DNA of 64,000 bases from NCBI GenBank assembly GCA_024760905.1, contig CM045733.1, forward strand, positions 34,955,001 through 35,019,000, given 5' to 3'. Shown piece by piece: positions 43,801 through 55,610 of the stretch (its first letter is position 1; the number at the start of each line of letters is the position of its first letter). The translations under genes and the position numbers were made by a program. This stretch comes from Plotosus lineatus. Lineage: Eukaryota; Chordata; Actinopteri; Siluriformes; Plotosidae. Under the pieces are notes generated by a model. The model made no database searches. It was not told where the DNA came from and was given only the letters and a program-made list of their open reading frames with translations.

Positions 43801-45494
43801 GAACTTCAAAATAATACCTTGAATCTTTAATTTTTTTAGCATCTTAAACATCTTTGAAGTGTTATAAGATGGAATTGCAGCATTACAAAGAAGTAAATGC
43901 TTTACTTTTTAAATATGTTACGAGAGTGCAAGAAAATTTTTAAAAATGCTTTAAAAATAAAATAAATAAATAACAAGAGGATGAAGAAGATGAAGAAGAA
44001 GAAGAATTTCTGAGATAACACAAAATAATCTGCAATTGTACTGTTTTGGGTGCAATACGGGCCAAGTATTATTTACCAATCAATGTTTTAATTTAACACA
44101 TCTTTAATTTACCAGCATCTAATTTGGTATCACAAAACTTGCCCTTTTTCACTCATTATATCAATCACAATATTACAACACAAACAAAAAAATTCCATGT
44201 TTACCACACAGACAGAATTGCAATAACTTTCATCTAATTTGTCTATTAGGTTTTTGGTGAAGCCTTTTGAACAGTGCAAGTATTTGGTGTTAAAGATCTT
44301 GTTAGTACCAACTAAGGAAGAAAGCATATATATCAACATGTCTCACTCTCAGCATAACACTGACCTGCTGCCATTCTCTTTCACCTTTCACCATTTCTTT
44401 GCCCTGTTGACCCTTGCTCTGGGTGCAGGGATAATGTCATCACCATGAGGAATGAAGTTGGAAATGACAGCACAGCATAGAGGGTAAACATTCCAATCAA
44501 GCTTAAAGCAAAAGGCTAGAGGGACTACTCTCTGCTCTTCAAGTCCATGGGATAAACAGAGTTGGAATCTCACCCGGCAGTTTTTGGAGACATGCCATGA
44601 ATGCATGCTACATGAGATGGCTGCTATGCATGACCAAACAGTGTGATACAAAGCTCATGGCTCTTGGCAAGGAGTCATACAGGTTATATGTGCCCGGGGT
44701 GGTGTGGGTGCATTTGTGTGGATGCCAACAGGGAATCTTAAATAAGAGCTGACTCAAAAGATGGAATGTGCAAGGGGTCAAGGTGACTCGGAAAGAGTTT
44801 GATAGACAGAAAAACACCTATGCATGACTTGTTCATTCCCTTTATCTACATAACAAAAAGCAGAAAGTGCTGGCTTATATAAAAATCATTTCAAATAAAC
44901 TATTGTCTACTAGTTTCAAGTTAAGAAAACTGGTTATAAACTTAAATAAAACATGAAAATTCTACACTGACTTTCAAGGACTGTCTCTTTTTGTCTCTCT
45001 CATACTGCATGTTTGCAGTGGAGGCCTAATGTTCCATTTATAGATGTGGCATGTCCACGTAGTTCAGAGAAGCAGTTCCACTCAGGTCAAATATGGCTCT
45101 GACATTTTTCACTAGGCCAGAAGCCAGCATACTGCTACAGTGGAAGTGTCCCTAACCTAGACACTCAATTAACCAAATGTCCCACGTATATTTCCCAGCT
45201 CTGTTTCTTTATGTCAAATTTCAGCTACTAAATATACTCTGTGGTGATAAATCATCATCTTTATCTGCGTGTATGTGTTGTATGTATATGTATTCTGATT
45301 GAACAGAATGATAGTTAATCATACATAGGAAAATAAACTTAGTAAAGAATAATTAATTAGAGAAGTATTTGTTAGAGGAAATTAATACCTTTTATCATGA
45401 CCATGCCAAAAACATTCCATGCCATTCGAAAATATCCTTTCACGGAAGGTTATAAATTGAATATAAGTCCATTACAAAAAGTAGATGAATATTG
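43801..45494. other. Unassigned stretch
   Basis: A GAA-rich run lies at 43976-44008. No gene, RNA or repeat boundary was supported. Confidence 0.3.
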
Positions 45495-45505
45495 ATATAA
45501 AAGTT

Positions 45506-45845
45506 CATTCATTCATTTTTTGAACCGCTTAATCCTACTTAGGGTCATGGGGAGGCTGGCGCCCATATCAGCTGATTTTGGGCAAGGGCAGAGTACACCC
45601 TGGACAGCTTACCAGGCCATCGCTGGGCAGAAACACACTGATGGCTATGCAGCCTACTCTTGTCAATGGTCAGCAATGGTTCTTCTACACGAACCTCTCA
45701 CCATAGACAGTGAGAGACATGACCGGCCTTTGATAACCCAGTTAGCTGCACTGGGGGGACAGTGACAACCTGTTGGGAGTGTGACTTGAACCCCCAACCT
45801 TAGGATCAGTGATCCAGCACCTTACTACCAGGCCACCACTGCCCA
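45506..45845 (-). repeat. SINE-A' full copy with 11-bp target duplication
   Basis: Reversed (ATGA)n tail to reversed head (GGATCAGTGATCCAGCACC). The duplication ATATAAAAGTT lies at 45495-45505 and 45846-45856. Confidence 0.92.
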
Positions 45846-45856
45846 ATATAAAAGTT

Positions 45857-46829
45857 AATAATATTAATATCAAAAACAAAAAAATCAATTAAAAGGCCAA
45901 GTCTCCAACATGCTTCAAGCAATACACAATAAAGTCACTGTAAAAAGAAATAAGGCAGGAAACATTCAGTGACTTGTCAAAAAATAAAGTTGTTACACAA
46001 CACAGCAGACACTCACGATGAAATCATCGAAATTTCAACCACATACCATACTTAAAACTATGATGAAATGTACTTAATATGGCTTTCAAGTTTGTTTTTT
46101 TGTTTTGTTTTTGTTTTGTTTTGTTGTTTTTTTTTTGGGGGGGGCGCTTTTTCCAATCTTTGAATGATTTTCAGAATACCTTATGTGACGTAATAAGCGC
46201 CCTGCTCCAACAACACCCCCCCCCCCATGTTTTTGATCTTACAGCTAATAACTGCCCATTTGTTCTGGAAGCAACGTCATACATCAAACTTACATCAAAC
46301 TTACCAATTTTATTCGATCAATCTCTATAACCGTAAAATTAGGCTGTAAAAGTGAGTTTACATGGTATTTCAAGACCCCTGCCACTGGGGAATGTCTATA
46401 ATGATCTATAAAGTAAAGTAAAGGGTCTTTTTTTAAATAAAATTTATGCTGTTTTCTGTTTATTGTCAGCTTTCGCGTAAATAATTTGATTGATACCACA
46501 AAATGAATAACACAAATACCAATAATACTCTCTTAATACTCTTTTAATACTCTTTTATTGTATTCAATTTTTCCACCTCGATGGTAATAAGCACTTACCG
46601 TTCCACTCAGCTGGTAACATTTTAATAAGGGCCCACCCACTCCAATTTTTAAAGCGCCCTGGGCACTTGTCAAATATGATATGTCAGTATCAACAAACCA
46701 CTACATGTACTGAAATAAGTAATTACATTTCTGTCAAAACTTTAATTTATTTAATTTTATTCATTCATCCTTTATTAGGGTCGCAGTAAGGCTGCACATC
46801 CCCTACACACCCCTAAAGACTCCATGTGG
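45857..46829. other. Mostly unassigned; T-rich at 46093-46140
   Basis: GCGCCCTG occurs twice (46197 and 46654). A short (ATGA)n-type tail scrap may lie at 46757-46795. No gene was seen. Confidence 0.3.
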
Positions 46830-48033
46830 TTTTCATCATGGCAGTTGCACTCTTGACCAACTCTATACGCTCCACAGGATCTTGGAAGGGGCATGGGAGT
46901 TTGCCCAATCTGTCCACATGTGTTTTGTGGATTTGGAGAAAGCTTTCGACCGTGTCCCTTGTACAATCTTTTGGGGCGTGCTCCGGGAGTACGGTGTTCC
47001 AGACCCATTGTTACGGGCCATTCGATCGCTGTATCACCGGAGCCAGAATTTGGTCTGTATTGGTAACAACAGGTCGAATTCGTTTCCGGTGGAAGTCAGA
47101 GTCCGCTAAGGCTGTCCTTTGTCACTGATTCTGTTCATAATTTTTATGGACAGAATTTCTAGGCACAGCCGAGGCATTGAAGAGCTCTAGTTTGGTGGCC
47201 ATCAGATCTCGTCTCTGCTTTTTGCGGATGATGGTGTCCTTTTGGCTTCATCAAGTTAGGACCTCCAGCTCTCATTGGAGCGATTCGCAGTCGAGTGCAA
47301 AGGAGCCAGGATGAAAATCAGCACCTCCAAGTCCGAGGCCATGGTTCTCAGTAGGACAAGGGTGTAATGCACCCTCCAGGTCAGGAATGAGGTCCTGCCC
47401 TAAGGGGAGGAATTTAAGTATTTTGGGGTCTTGTTCAAGAGTGAGGGAAGGATGGAGCGGGAGATTGACAGACTGATCGCTGCAGCCTCTGCTGTTAAAC
47501 GGAGCCTGTACCACTCCATCGTGATGAAGAAGGAGCTGAGCTGCAAGGCGAAGCTCTCAATTTACCAGTTGATCTAAGTTCCAACCCTCACCTATGGTCA
47601 TGAGCTTTTGGTAGTGACCAAAAGAACAAGATCGCGGATACAAGCGGCTAAAATGAGCTCCTTTCGCCGGGTGGCGGGGTTCTCCCTTAGAGATAAGGTG
47701 AGAAGCTCTACCATCCGGGGAGAGCTTAGAGTAGATTTGCTGCTCCTCTGCATTGAGAGGGACCAGTTGAGGCAGCTCAGGCATCTGGTCAGAATGCCTC
47801 CCAGACGCCTTCCTTGTGTGGTGTTTCAGACATGTCCAACCGGAAAGATACCTCGGGGTCAACTGAGAACATGCTGGAGGGACTATGTCTCTCGGCTTGT
47901 CTGGGACCACCTCGGTGTCCCCACGGAACAGCTAGAGGAAGTGGCTAAGGAGCGGGATGTCTGGACCTCTTTGCTCAGGTTGCTGCCCCCCTCAACCTGA
48001 CCCTGGACTGAGCGGAAGATGATGAGTGATGCT
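46830..48033 (+). pseudogene. LINE-B copy, RT and C-terminal domain, 5'-truncated
   Basis: In order: SCTLDQLY-type fingers at 46845; motif A HMCFVDLEKAFDRVP at 46918-46962; FIIFMDRISRHSRG near 47140-47175; catalytic LLFADDGVLLAS at about 47214-47250; KISTSKSEAMVLS at 47315-47352; EFKYFGVLF at 47408; and a C-terminal region at 47608-48000 with RRVAGFSLRDKVRSSTIRGE, RGQLRTCWRDYVSRLVWDHL and SLLRLLPPST stop. A stop at 47368, another after REYGVPD..VRVR and a frame change near 47600 inactivate it. The 3' end (GAGCGGAAGATGATGAGTG) follows. It complements the minus-strand copy at 24196-26600. Confidence 0.9.
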
Positions 48034-48300
48034 GGAGCATATTTCAGCTCACCAGACCATTGCAGGGGTAAAACAGACACAACCATTCACACTCTGATTC
48101 ACCCAAGGAGCAATACAGATTATCAAATTAGCCTAATGCGAATGTCTTTGGATTGTGGGAGGAAACCAGAGAACCTGGAAGAAATACACGAAAGCACAGG
48201 AAAACCTAGCAAATTCCTCTCAGAAGCAACCATCCCAACCACAGGGCTCAAAACTCAGGGCCTTCCTACTGTGAGGCCAGGGTACTAAACACAATGCAAT
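48034..48300 (-). repeat. SINE-B copy, tail-truncated
   Basis: CAACCATTCACACTCTGATTC..GTCTTTGGATTGTGGGAGGAAACC..CCTACTGTGAGGCCAG is the reverse of the SINE-B body and head. Confidence 0.75.
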
Positions 48301-48302
48301 CA

Positions 48303-48735
48303 TTTGTTCAATTTTACACCAATCAGCAATAACAATATGACCACCTGACTGGTCTGGAGTGAAGCAGGGCTACTTGTCAATCAAAGCCAATACTAACCAT
48401 TTGGCAGTTTGTGCTACAGTGGCACTTTTGTGCAACCTGACCAGATGTACCAGCCTTCACTCCACACGTGCATCAATGAGTCTTGTGCACCAAAAGCACT
48501 CATCGGTACACTGTTTGTCCTTTTTCTTGAGCCAAATTTGGTAGGTACTTAAAACTGCATACCAGGAACACCCCACAAGACCTGCTGTTTTAAGATGAAT
48601 AAACCCAATCGTTTACCTATCACAATATGGCCCTTGTCAAATCCTTACACTTGCTTATTTTTTCTGCTTCCAAAACAAGAACTTGAATAACTGAATGTGC
48701 TACTGAAGGTGCCAATAAGATGATCAATGTTATTT
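48303..48735 (-). mobile_element. Tc1-like element C, internal deletion remnant
   Basis: The left end TTTACACCAATCAGCAATAAC..ATGACCACCTGACTGG recalls a fish Tc1 family. Internal sequence on the minus strand corresponds to the N-terminal DNA-binding half of its transposase (FDKGHIVI-like, GVPGMQF, LIDARV-like blocks near 48630-48450). The catalytic half is deleted. A plus-oriented piece of the same family lies at 58472-58705. Confidence 0.65.
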
Positions 48736-48984
48736 ACATTTTTCCATAACTCCCACATGGTAATACTGGGTTTACACTGGGGCCACAATGCCTATGATCT
48801 CCATGTTTCAAAAAAGCATGGAGCTCCACAATAATATGCCGACATTTAAGCAAGATTGCCACACTTGGAGCACATTTTGGGTTTAAAAAGGAGACAGGAT
48901 GCATCCAATGAATAAAAATTGAATTAATTATATCACGTTCATCAAGATCCCCTACAATGGTCAAAGTCTGTTATACTCTGTTAA

Positions 48985-49439
48985 TGTTAGGATTTCTGCT
49001 TATTAGCCTTTGTTTACTTGTATGTTTTTGATAGAGACCCTGTCATGTTCTTATCCTTTTTGTTACCTTTCCATGTGGTTTTGTATGTCCCTTTTGCCTT
49101 TCCATAGGGTCATTATTAGGCTGACCTGTGTCTCATTTCCTGCCTTAAGTAGTTTGTCTATTTAAACCAAGTATTAGCATTTCCTTGCAGTCTTTGCCAG
49201 ATCAGACCAGTGTGCTTTCCTGCATTAGTTAAGCTATTGTCTAGAAGTTTTTGGCCTTGCCTCTTCTTTGCCCAGTCCTGTTAGCCTCTTGATTTCGGAT
49301 ACATTTGTTTTGCCTTTTATTTAATCTTCTGGCCATAGCCTGCCATTTTGGCATGTTTTCCAGTTTAATGAACTTTGCTCTTCCTCACTTTTGGTGTGAG
49401 AGTGCCCCCCACCCCCCACCCCATATAAAACTTCTAACA
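48985..49439. mobile_element. Solo LTR, 455 bp, perfect 5-bp target duplication
   Basis: The ends are TGTTAG..CTAACA, flanked by GTTAA at 48980-48984 and 49440-49444. TATTTAAACC at 49158 is TATA-like. The sequence (TGTCTCATTTCCTGCCTTAAG.. and TAGTCTTTGCC-like text) recalls fish Gypsy-type LTRs. No internal coding or second LTR was seen. Reading as written is probably the sense strand. Confidence 0.82.
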
Positions 49440-49444
49440 GTTAA

Positions 49445-49808
49445 AGTCTGTTAAGTTGTACTATGCTCTACTAAGATTCCCAAGGTTCTATAACAAGTAT
49501 TGTCAAATCAAGAGAGATTATTGACATTGCGGATGAGTGTAAACTCAGAATGACATACTGAAGCATGATCAGATTGAACCTGATTAAGCTCAACTGGAGA
49601 ATCAGATGTTTTTAAAACTAATAAACCGAACAAGATGTGATATGTTTAGAAATCTAAATATTCATTCATCAGAATTATAGAAGTAAGCAACGTTTTGTCC
49701 CATCTGTTTATTTAAATGAGCATAAGCAAAGTAGCTACATAGGCCTGTACCAAGATAATGTGATCAGGGATAACACGCAGTGAACCAAGCCACTGTGAGG
49801 CAGTAGGG
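49445..49808. other. Unassigned stretch
   Basis: Nothing recognised. Confidence 0.3.
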
Positions 49809-49819
49809 TGAAACTAACC

Positions 49820-50341
49820 GCTCATTTATTTTCTTAACCACTTAATCCTTATTAGGGTTGCAGGGAGACTGGCATCCATCTCAGCTGACTCTGGGCAAGG
49901 GCAGAGTATACCCTGAACAGCTCGCCAGGCCAATGCAGAGTGGCTGATGGCTATGCAGCCTACTCTTGACGAAAGTTGGCAATAGTTCTTTTATACGCCT
50001 CTCATTATAGACCAGGCGTTCCCAACCAGGGGTGTGAGAAGAATGGCTTTAACTTTTCAAATAAATATCTTCTTTTGATAAAATTTAGTATGATTCCACG
50101 TCTTTTATCCTTGAACAAAATATAAAATGTAGGGGTGCGAGGTCAGAGCAAAAGCTTTTTTATGGGTGCAGGAGTAAAAAAGGTTGGGAACCATTGCCAT
50201 AGACAGTGAGAGACATGGACGGCCTTTCATAATCCAGTTAGCTGCACTGGGGGGATAGTGACAATCCGTTGAGGGTATGGCTTGAACCCTCAACCTTGGC
50301 ATCAGTGATCCAGCACCTTATCTCCAGACCACCACAACCCA
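49820..50341 (-). repeat. SINE-A' copy split by a hAT MITE
   Basis: Reversed tail and body run to 50012; body and head resume at 50197 (CCATAGACAGTGAGAGACATG..GGCATCAGTGATCCAGCACC). The target duplication is TGAAACTAACC (49809-49819) / TGAAACTAGCC (50342-50352). Confidence 0.9.
50013..50196. mobile_element. 184-bp hAT-type MITE in SINE-A'
   Basis: The ends are CAGGCGTTCCCAACC and the reverse of GGTTGGGAACCATTG. The 8-bp duplication is TTATAGAC (50005-50012) / CCATAGAC (50197-50204). The other SINE-A' copies supply the empty site (CTCACCATAGACAG). No coding. Confidence 0.9.
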
Positions 50342-50487
50342 TGAAACTAGCCATTAAAAATTTACTTTTTTCCTTAATTTGATAGTGTTTGCTATACATA
50401 ATAATATATTTTAATTTACAGTGTTTCATCTGCCAATGTACCTGGAGCAACACATGAGTCATCTTGCATCATATTCCATGTCATTCA

Positions 50488-51240
50488 GCATATTTTTCCT
50501 CTTTCCAACAAACCAACTTCATGAACTGACTGTTCACTTTTTGTGAGATATTCTGTGGGATATTATTGCATAATAATAAATCATGCACAAAAACCAGCAA
50601 CGGAAAGTGTGTAATTGTATCATAGCTTAGATAATTAAGTTTAAAATGTATAACCCATCATTAAATGTGATGTTTCTGGTGCATTTTGACTTTAGGTACA
50701 TACAGGTGCTCACAGGTATGAAGACTCTCTTTACCTTGCCACAATCCTCCATAGGAGGAAAATCAGCATGATACAATCATTCATCTGACTTTGTTTCAGG
50801 CAGAGCCAAATATTTTTGTTTCTGTTTTATTCCTTTACGGAATCGCTTTATTTTGTTCTAACTACTAAGAAGTTTAAGTACATAACTTCAAATGCACTTA
50901 TTATCCAAATTCAAACTGATCTGAATGTCCTGAACTGCCAAGGAAAGAACTAAATGGTTAGGTTTTGTATTTTTGGCAGGAGAGTTTTGAACCATGGCAC
51001 TGCTGATTTCCAAGTCACCACTTTTTGGAAATGTCATCATTATACATCGTGACTCAACCTTTTCCAACCACAAGGTTATGGAACATTACAGAGAGGTAAA
51101 ATATTATTGCTGTTGTTGTTGTTATTGTTAAGAAGAAGAATATATTAAAGTTCTATATGTATAGGAACTGAAAGCAAACCTGGGAACACTGAGCACAAAC
51201 ATTGTTGGGATGTGATTTTTAATGCAAGCTCTCATTCTTA
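50488..51240 (-). repeat. R2 repeat, copy 1
   Basis: The reverse complement aligns in order with 56160-56285, 56588-56640 and 57410-58437 of copy 2, for example TTCATGAAGTTGGTTTGTTGG and CATTTCCAAAAAGTGGTGA. The family is not recognised. (TTG)n lies at 51108-51128. Confidence 0.85.
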
Positions 51241-51511
51241 TCCTGTGAATTACATGATGTTACATGATATTAAGGGTGTCTGGGGTGTTAGGGAGGACCA
51301 GTACCTCTGTTGGGGGAGCATGTGGTGCTCCTCAGAGTATCTCGTCCACTTTGGTCTCCACCTGGCACTCAACTCTCACCAGCGGCTCACAGTAGTTGTC
51401 TGCATGCAACAATGGCCACACCCTGGGCAACAGCTTCAACTGGCTGGCTAAACCTTGTGAGGGTAGCCAACAGGTCTCAAACCTTTGGTGAGCTAGGGTT
51501 TGTCTACCTGC
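51241..51511. other. Unassigned sequence before the LINE-D region
   Basis: GAGGGTAGCCAACAGGTCTC and TTTGTCTACCTGCGCAGGAT look like untranslated LINE sequence, but this is not certain. Confidence 0.3.
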
Positions 51512-51665
51512 GCAGGATACCAGGAGGCAGAGAGATCACGGGGAACGGATTCACATTGAAAGGACAATGTGAATCCGTTCCCCGTGATCTCTCTGACTCC
51601 TGGTATCCTGCTTCGTGCTCGGCCAGAGAGATCACGGGGAACGGATTCACATGGAAAGGACAATC
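51512..51665. repeat. Palindrome, 47-bp arms, 6-nt loop, plus a third direct copy
   Basis: Arm 51512-51558 is the reverse complement of 51565-51611 with one mismatch by eye; the spacer is AAAGGA. The segment AGAGAGATCACGGGGAACGG.. (51529-51567) repeats directly at 51626-51665. Confidence 0.95.
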
Positions 51666-51794
51666 TTCTGACGCCGGAGGGGAGCACTGCTCCTCTTTGT
51701 AGCTCGCTGATTGCTGAGTGAATTCAGGTGCGCTCTCTGGATTTCGCCTGCAGGTAACATGCACCATGCCCCTCACCAGCGCTTGCAGTGTATG

Positions 51795-51796
<2 letters not shown>

Positions 51797-51843
<47 letters not shown>

Positions 51844-51853
51844 AGAGAGAGAG
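51797..51853. repeat. (GA)n microsatellite
   Basis: GGGGAGAGAGAGAG.. with two interrupting A-runs. Confidence 0.95.
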
Positions 51854-51879
51854 TTAAAATTCCACCACTAAGCACACAC

Positions 51880-52095
51880 CATAACAGAATTGGCATTTTG
51901 AGGACTTGCTACCGGAGAGCCAGTGTGGCTTTAGGAAAGACCTTGGTACAGCGGACATGATTTTTGCTGCATGCCAACTGCAGGAGAAATGTTACAAACA
52001 AAACATCAGCCTTTACACCACCTTTGTGGATCTGATGAAAGCATTTCACACGGTCTGCAGGCAGGGGCTCTGTCTTCACACTCACAACCCCAAGT
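51880..52095 (+). pseudogene. LINE-D reverse transcriptase fragment
   Basis: The frame 51906-52070 reads LPESQCGFRKDLGTADMIFA and CQLQEKCYKQNISLYTTFVD followed by LMKAFHTV. This is an RT fingers block and motif A (FVDLMKAFHTV, usual FVDLTKAFDTV, so the second Asp of the usual block is His here). The fragment ends near the CRQGLC stretch. The family differs from LINE-A, -B, -C and L2. Confidence 0.8.
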
Positions 52096-53555
52096 GATTT
52101 TGAAGTCTTGGTCGTCTTCGCCAGCGAAGGATGAACATCACATGCTATTAGCTACCTCTTACATTACTTAATTAACATACAGTCATCTATCACCCACCCA
52201 CTCCTTATTGCAGCCTGTTAACCCATTCTGAGGGAACCTTTTTTGTGTTTATTCTAGACAGTCTCATTGTTACACTCTCTCTAGCTTTACTCTCTCCTAC
52301 ACTTTTGTTTTGATTTTTTAATTTTAATGGGCAATTAGATAAACAGTCAAGTCAATTTTCATATAATATTTAATAACTGATCTGATTATATCTCTCTCAA
52401 CACTCGTAGATAGTTAACTGGTACCCCCACCAGTTTCATGCCTCCTGTCCTAATCAATTAACTGCAGATACCCATAGAATGTCATAAAGTTGAATCTGAG
52501 CCACTGACGGCCAATGCATTGAATAGAGTCCCCTATCATACACTGGATCCCAAACACATAACTGCAGCCACCACGCATGACAAGCTCTTCTTATTTGTGA
52601 TATCTTTGGCATAATATAAGGTAATTCTTTGGTTACCATGGTAATAGCTGCAAATCCCTCAGCAGACTGAAATCTAGGACAGATCATGCCCAGGTTCACA
52701 TATAGAAGAGATAACTGTCTTCACTTATTTATGTCCATATTTTTGTAAAACTTATTAAAATATCCTTATATTTAAATTTGTTCATATCTCCACTTCTAAT
52801 ATAAAAAAAAATTAAATTCACTTCTGCTATTTGAACTTAAAAAATTACAAGGGAAATTAACCCATATAAATATCAGAGGGAAATTACATCCAGAAACTAT
52901 ATTTATTCTTTGTCCAAGAAGGAAAGCAAGGCAATGGAGGGACAACACAAAAAAGGCCTTTTAAGATGAGTTTATCCATCACTCCAATGGACACAAAATA
53001 ATAGGCTAGGTTTACAGACAGCATAATATCCCAAACATAAATAGAACTGTAAGCAGTTGGGAATGGGGTCTAAGCCCATTGGTACAAGACCTTCTTGAAG
53101 GCCCAGTGGTGCAAAAATGTCATGTTTGGTGTTTGAGGTCCAGGAAGCATCGTTTGTAAATTTGAGTATATGCACTTGCATCTAACTGGTGAATTGTAAA
53201 CATTGCGAATATTAGCACAATAGGCTATGCCCACTAGTAGCAACAAAAACACTTCTATAGATCAAGCCACAGGAGTGGCGAGATATGGATTTTTCATATT
53301 TGTAGTATCTCAAGTGGTCAATGGCCATCAAATTTTATCCAAGTGTTATCGCAAAGAAGAGTATCTGGTGACAGCATTTACGTACTTACTTAATCCTCTT
53401 CATACTGATTGTACATAAGGCCGTGTTGACAGCATTTACTATGGACAAAATATGCATATAGTATGCTAGCTACTAAATTTGTTTGTGAATAATTAATGTA
53501 TTTCTGAATGTAGAGAAATTTATTTTGATCAGCTTTTCTTAGGTTCTCAGGTCAA
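52096..53555. other. Unassigned stretch
   Basis: Several short minus-strand frames (52454-52699, 52972-53252) showed no recognisable domain. No supported gene. Confidence 0.3.
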
Positions 53556-53940
53556 AGTGCTGTACAGTATTTAAAATTTTGTGCAGATCAGGCAAAAACT
53601 CTTGGAAGCGCTATAACAATTGTGGTGGGGAAGAAAGCTAGGAAGGTACTCGGTGTAGTACCAGGTAGGAAGGAAAAGAAAGAGACTAGGTTGGTGGGAT
53701 GATGACCTTAGGAAGGCATCAAGGGAAAGAGGTTAATGGAAAAAGAAGAGGGGACACTCAGTGATAAAGAAACCAGAAAAGAGTACAAAGAGATGTGGCA
53801 CAAGGTGAGAGGTGAAAGGTGAGAGGTCACAAAAGTTAAGGAGGAGGCATTGAATGAGTTGAACACAAAGGAAGGAGAAAAAGACAGCATGACTGGGCAG
53901 ACAGAGTTATCAAATGGGGTAAGATACAAGTCAGGATGGC

Positions 53941-54247
53941 ATGATGGCATAGTGGCTACACATTTGCCTCAAAGTTCAAAAGTCCGAGGTTTGATTCCCG
54001 GGTTTGGGACATTTCTCTGTGGAGTTAGCATGTGCTTGCATGGATACTGCAGTTTCTTCCCACAGTGCAAAAACATGCACAGTAGGCTGATTGACAGCTC
54101 CAAATTGCCTCTAGGTGTAAGAGGAAGTGTGAATGGTTGTATATAGGTTGGCCCTGCAATTTCCTAACGAGTTGTTCAGGGCGTACCCTGCCTTTGACTT
54201 GTGCCCCTAATTAGGATTAAGTGAATTAGAGGATTAATGAATGAAAG
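53941..54247 (+). repeat. SINE-B copy with 9-bp target duplication
   Basis: Head GGCATGATGGCATAGTGGC, body and (ATGA) tail. The duplication AGATACAAG lies at 53932-53940 and 54248-54256, inside the old RTE-like LINE. Confidence 0.88.
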
Positions 54248-54639
54248 AGATACAAGCTAGGGTGATAAAGTATGCCCAGGATAACGTCTTAACAGGTGAG
54301 CAGAGTGTGTTGAAAAGATGTAAAAAGTATTTTAAGAACCTGGTTAATTAAGAAAATAAGAGCGAGAGGGAAAGAGATGATGGAGGACGTGAAGAATGAA
54401 CCGGAGAGTGTGAAAGATAAGTGAGGATGAAGTGGCACAAGCTATGATGAGGATGAAGACTGGAAAGGCAGCTGGCTATTATAATATACCAATGGAAGCA
54501 TTTGAGATGTTTAGGTGAGATAGCAGTGCTGCTATTAACCAGACTTTTCAATAAAATCGTTGAAGCTGTAAGGATTCCCAAGGAGTGGAGAAGTGTTGTA
54601 CCAATTTTCAAAAACAAGAGAGGCATGGAGAACTACAGT

Positions 54640-54936
54640 CATTCATTCATTTTCTAAGCCACTTAATCCCAATTAGGGTCATGGGGAGGCTGGTACCTGG
54701 ACAGCTTGAACAGGCCATTGCAACGCCAACCCTCACACAACCATTCACACACACACTAACATCTAGGGGTAATTTGGAACAGCCATTTGACCTACTGTGC
54801 ATGTTTTAGGACTGTGGTAGGAAATCAGAGTACCCGGAGGAAACCCACACAAGCACAGGGAGAACATAGAAATTCCACACAGAAACACTTGAGCCTGGGA
54901 ATTGAGCTCAGGCCTTCTTGTTGTGAGGCTGCAAGG
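54640..54936 (-). repeat. SINE-B copy
   Basis: Reversed tail (CATTCATTTTCTAAGCCAC) to reversed head (GGGAATTGAGCTCAGGCC..GTTGTGAGGCTGC). It separates two parts of the old LINE that are not adjacent in LINE-A. Confidence 0.85.
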
Positions 54937-55610
54937 ACAAGCTTTGAGCCCTTTGTTGTTTGCATACATTTTGGTCAAGTTAACCGACAAAGTCAGACAA
55001 AAGACAGAACATGAGTTTGCAAACTGTGGTGAGAGCAGGGAACAGGTACAGTTGAGTCTGAAGACCCACTGAAAAGAAAAGTAAATGACAGCAGGAATAA
55101 GACAGAATACATGCGAGTGAATGAGAGGTAGGATGATGGAAAAGTGCATCTGCAAGGGATAGAGGTGATAAAGGTAGATAAAGGTAGAATTTGGTGGCAA
55201 AGAGTTATTGGAATGATTTAAGATAAAAGTATTTGCAAGAGAAAAGTAAAGGATTGTAAGACTGCTGTGAGGCTAGCTATGCCGTATAGTTTGACAGAGC
55301 TGGAAATGGAAGAGATGAAAAGGCCTTATTTTTCTTTGGGAGTAACAAGAAGGAAAGAATTAGTAACAAATATTTTACAGAGACAGCACACAAGTGTTTG
55401 GGGACGAAGTGTGAGAGGCTGGACTGAGATGGTTTGGGCATAGGATGGCTGAAGTGTGTCTTGGTAGAAAAACATTGAGGATGGAATTGCCTGGTAGAAA
55501 AAAAGGAACTCCACAGAGGAGATTTATGATTGTGGTGGAGGAGAGCATGCAGGTGAGATGAAGAATGACATGCTGTGGCCACCCCTTACAGCAGCAGCCC
55601 AAGGGAGAAA

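Larger units (their letters stand above)
53560..55610 (+). pseudogene. Old RTE-like LINE, heavily decayed, hosting two SINE-B
   Basis: The order of similarity to LINE-A is kept. EALNELNTKEGEKD-type linker at 53847-53890; VLKRCKKYFKNL-like at about 54310-54345; MRMKTGKAAGYYNIP-like at 54448-54496; RIPKEWRSVVPIFKNKRGME-like at 54572-54630; QALSPLLFAYILVKLTDKV at about 54941-54998; and a C-terminal GRSVRGWTEMVWA-like block at 55405-55440. The tail (CTGTGGCCACCCCTTACAGC) resembles the LINE-A tail. Most frames are broken and the RT core is partly deleted at the second SINE-B. It looks older than the LINE-A copies. Confidence 0.75.

Noticed and set aside
43976..44008. Acidic-repeat coding region
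   Set aside because: A GAA/GAT-rich simple repeat with stops on both sides.
48734..48964. Small minus-strand gene
   Set aside because: No domain, no repeat support and no flanking signals; most likely a chance frame.
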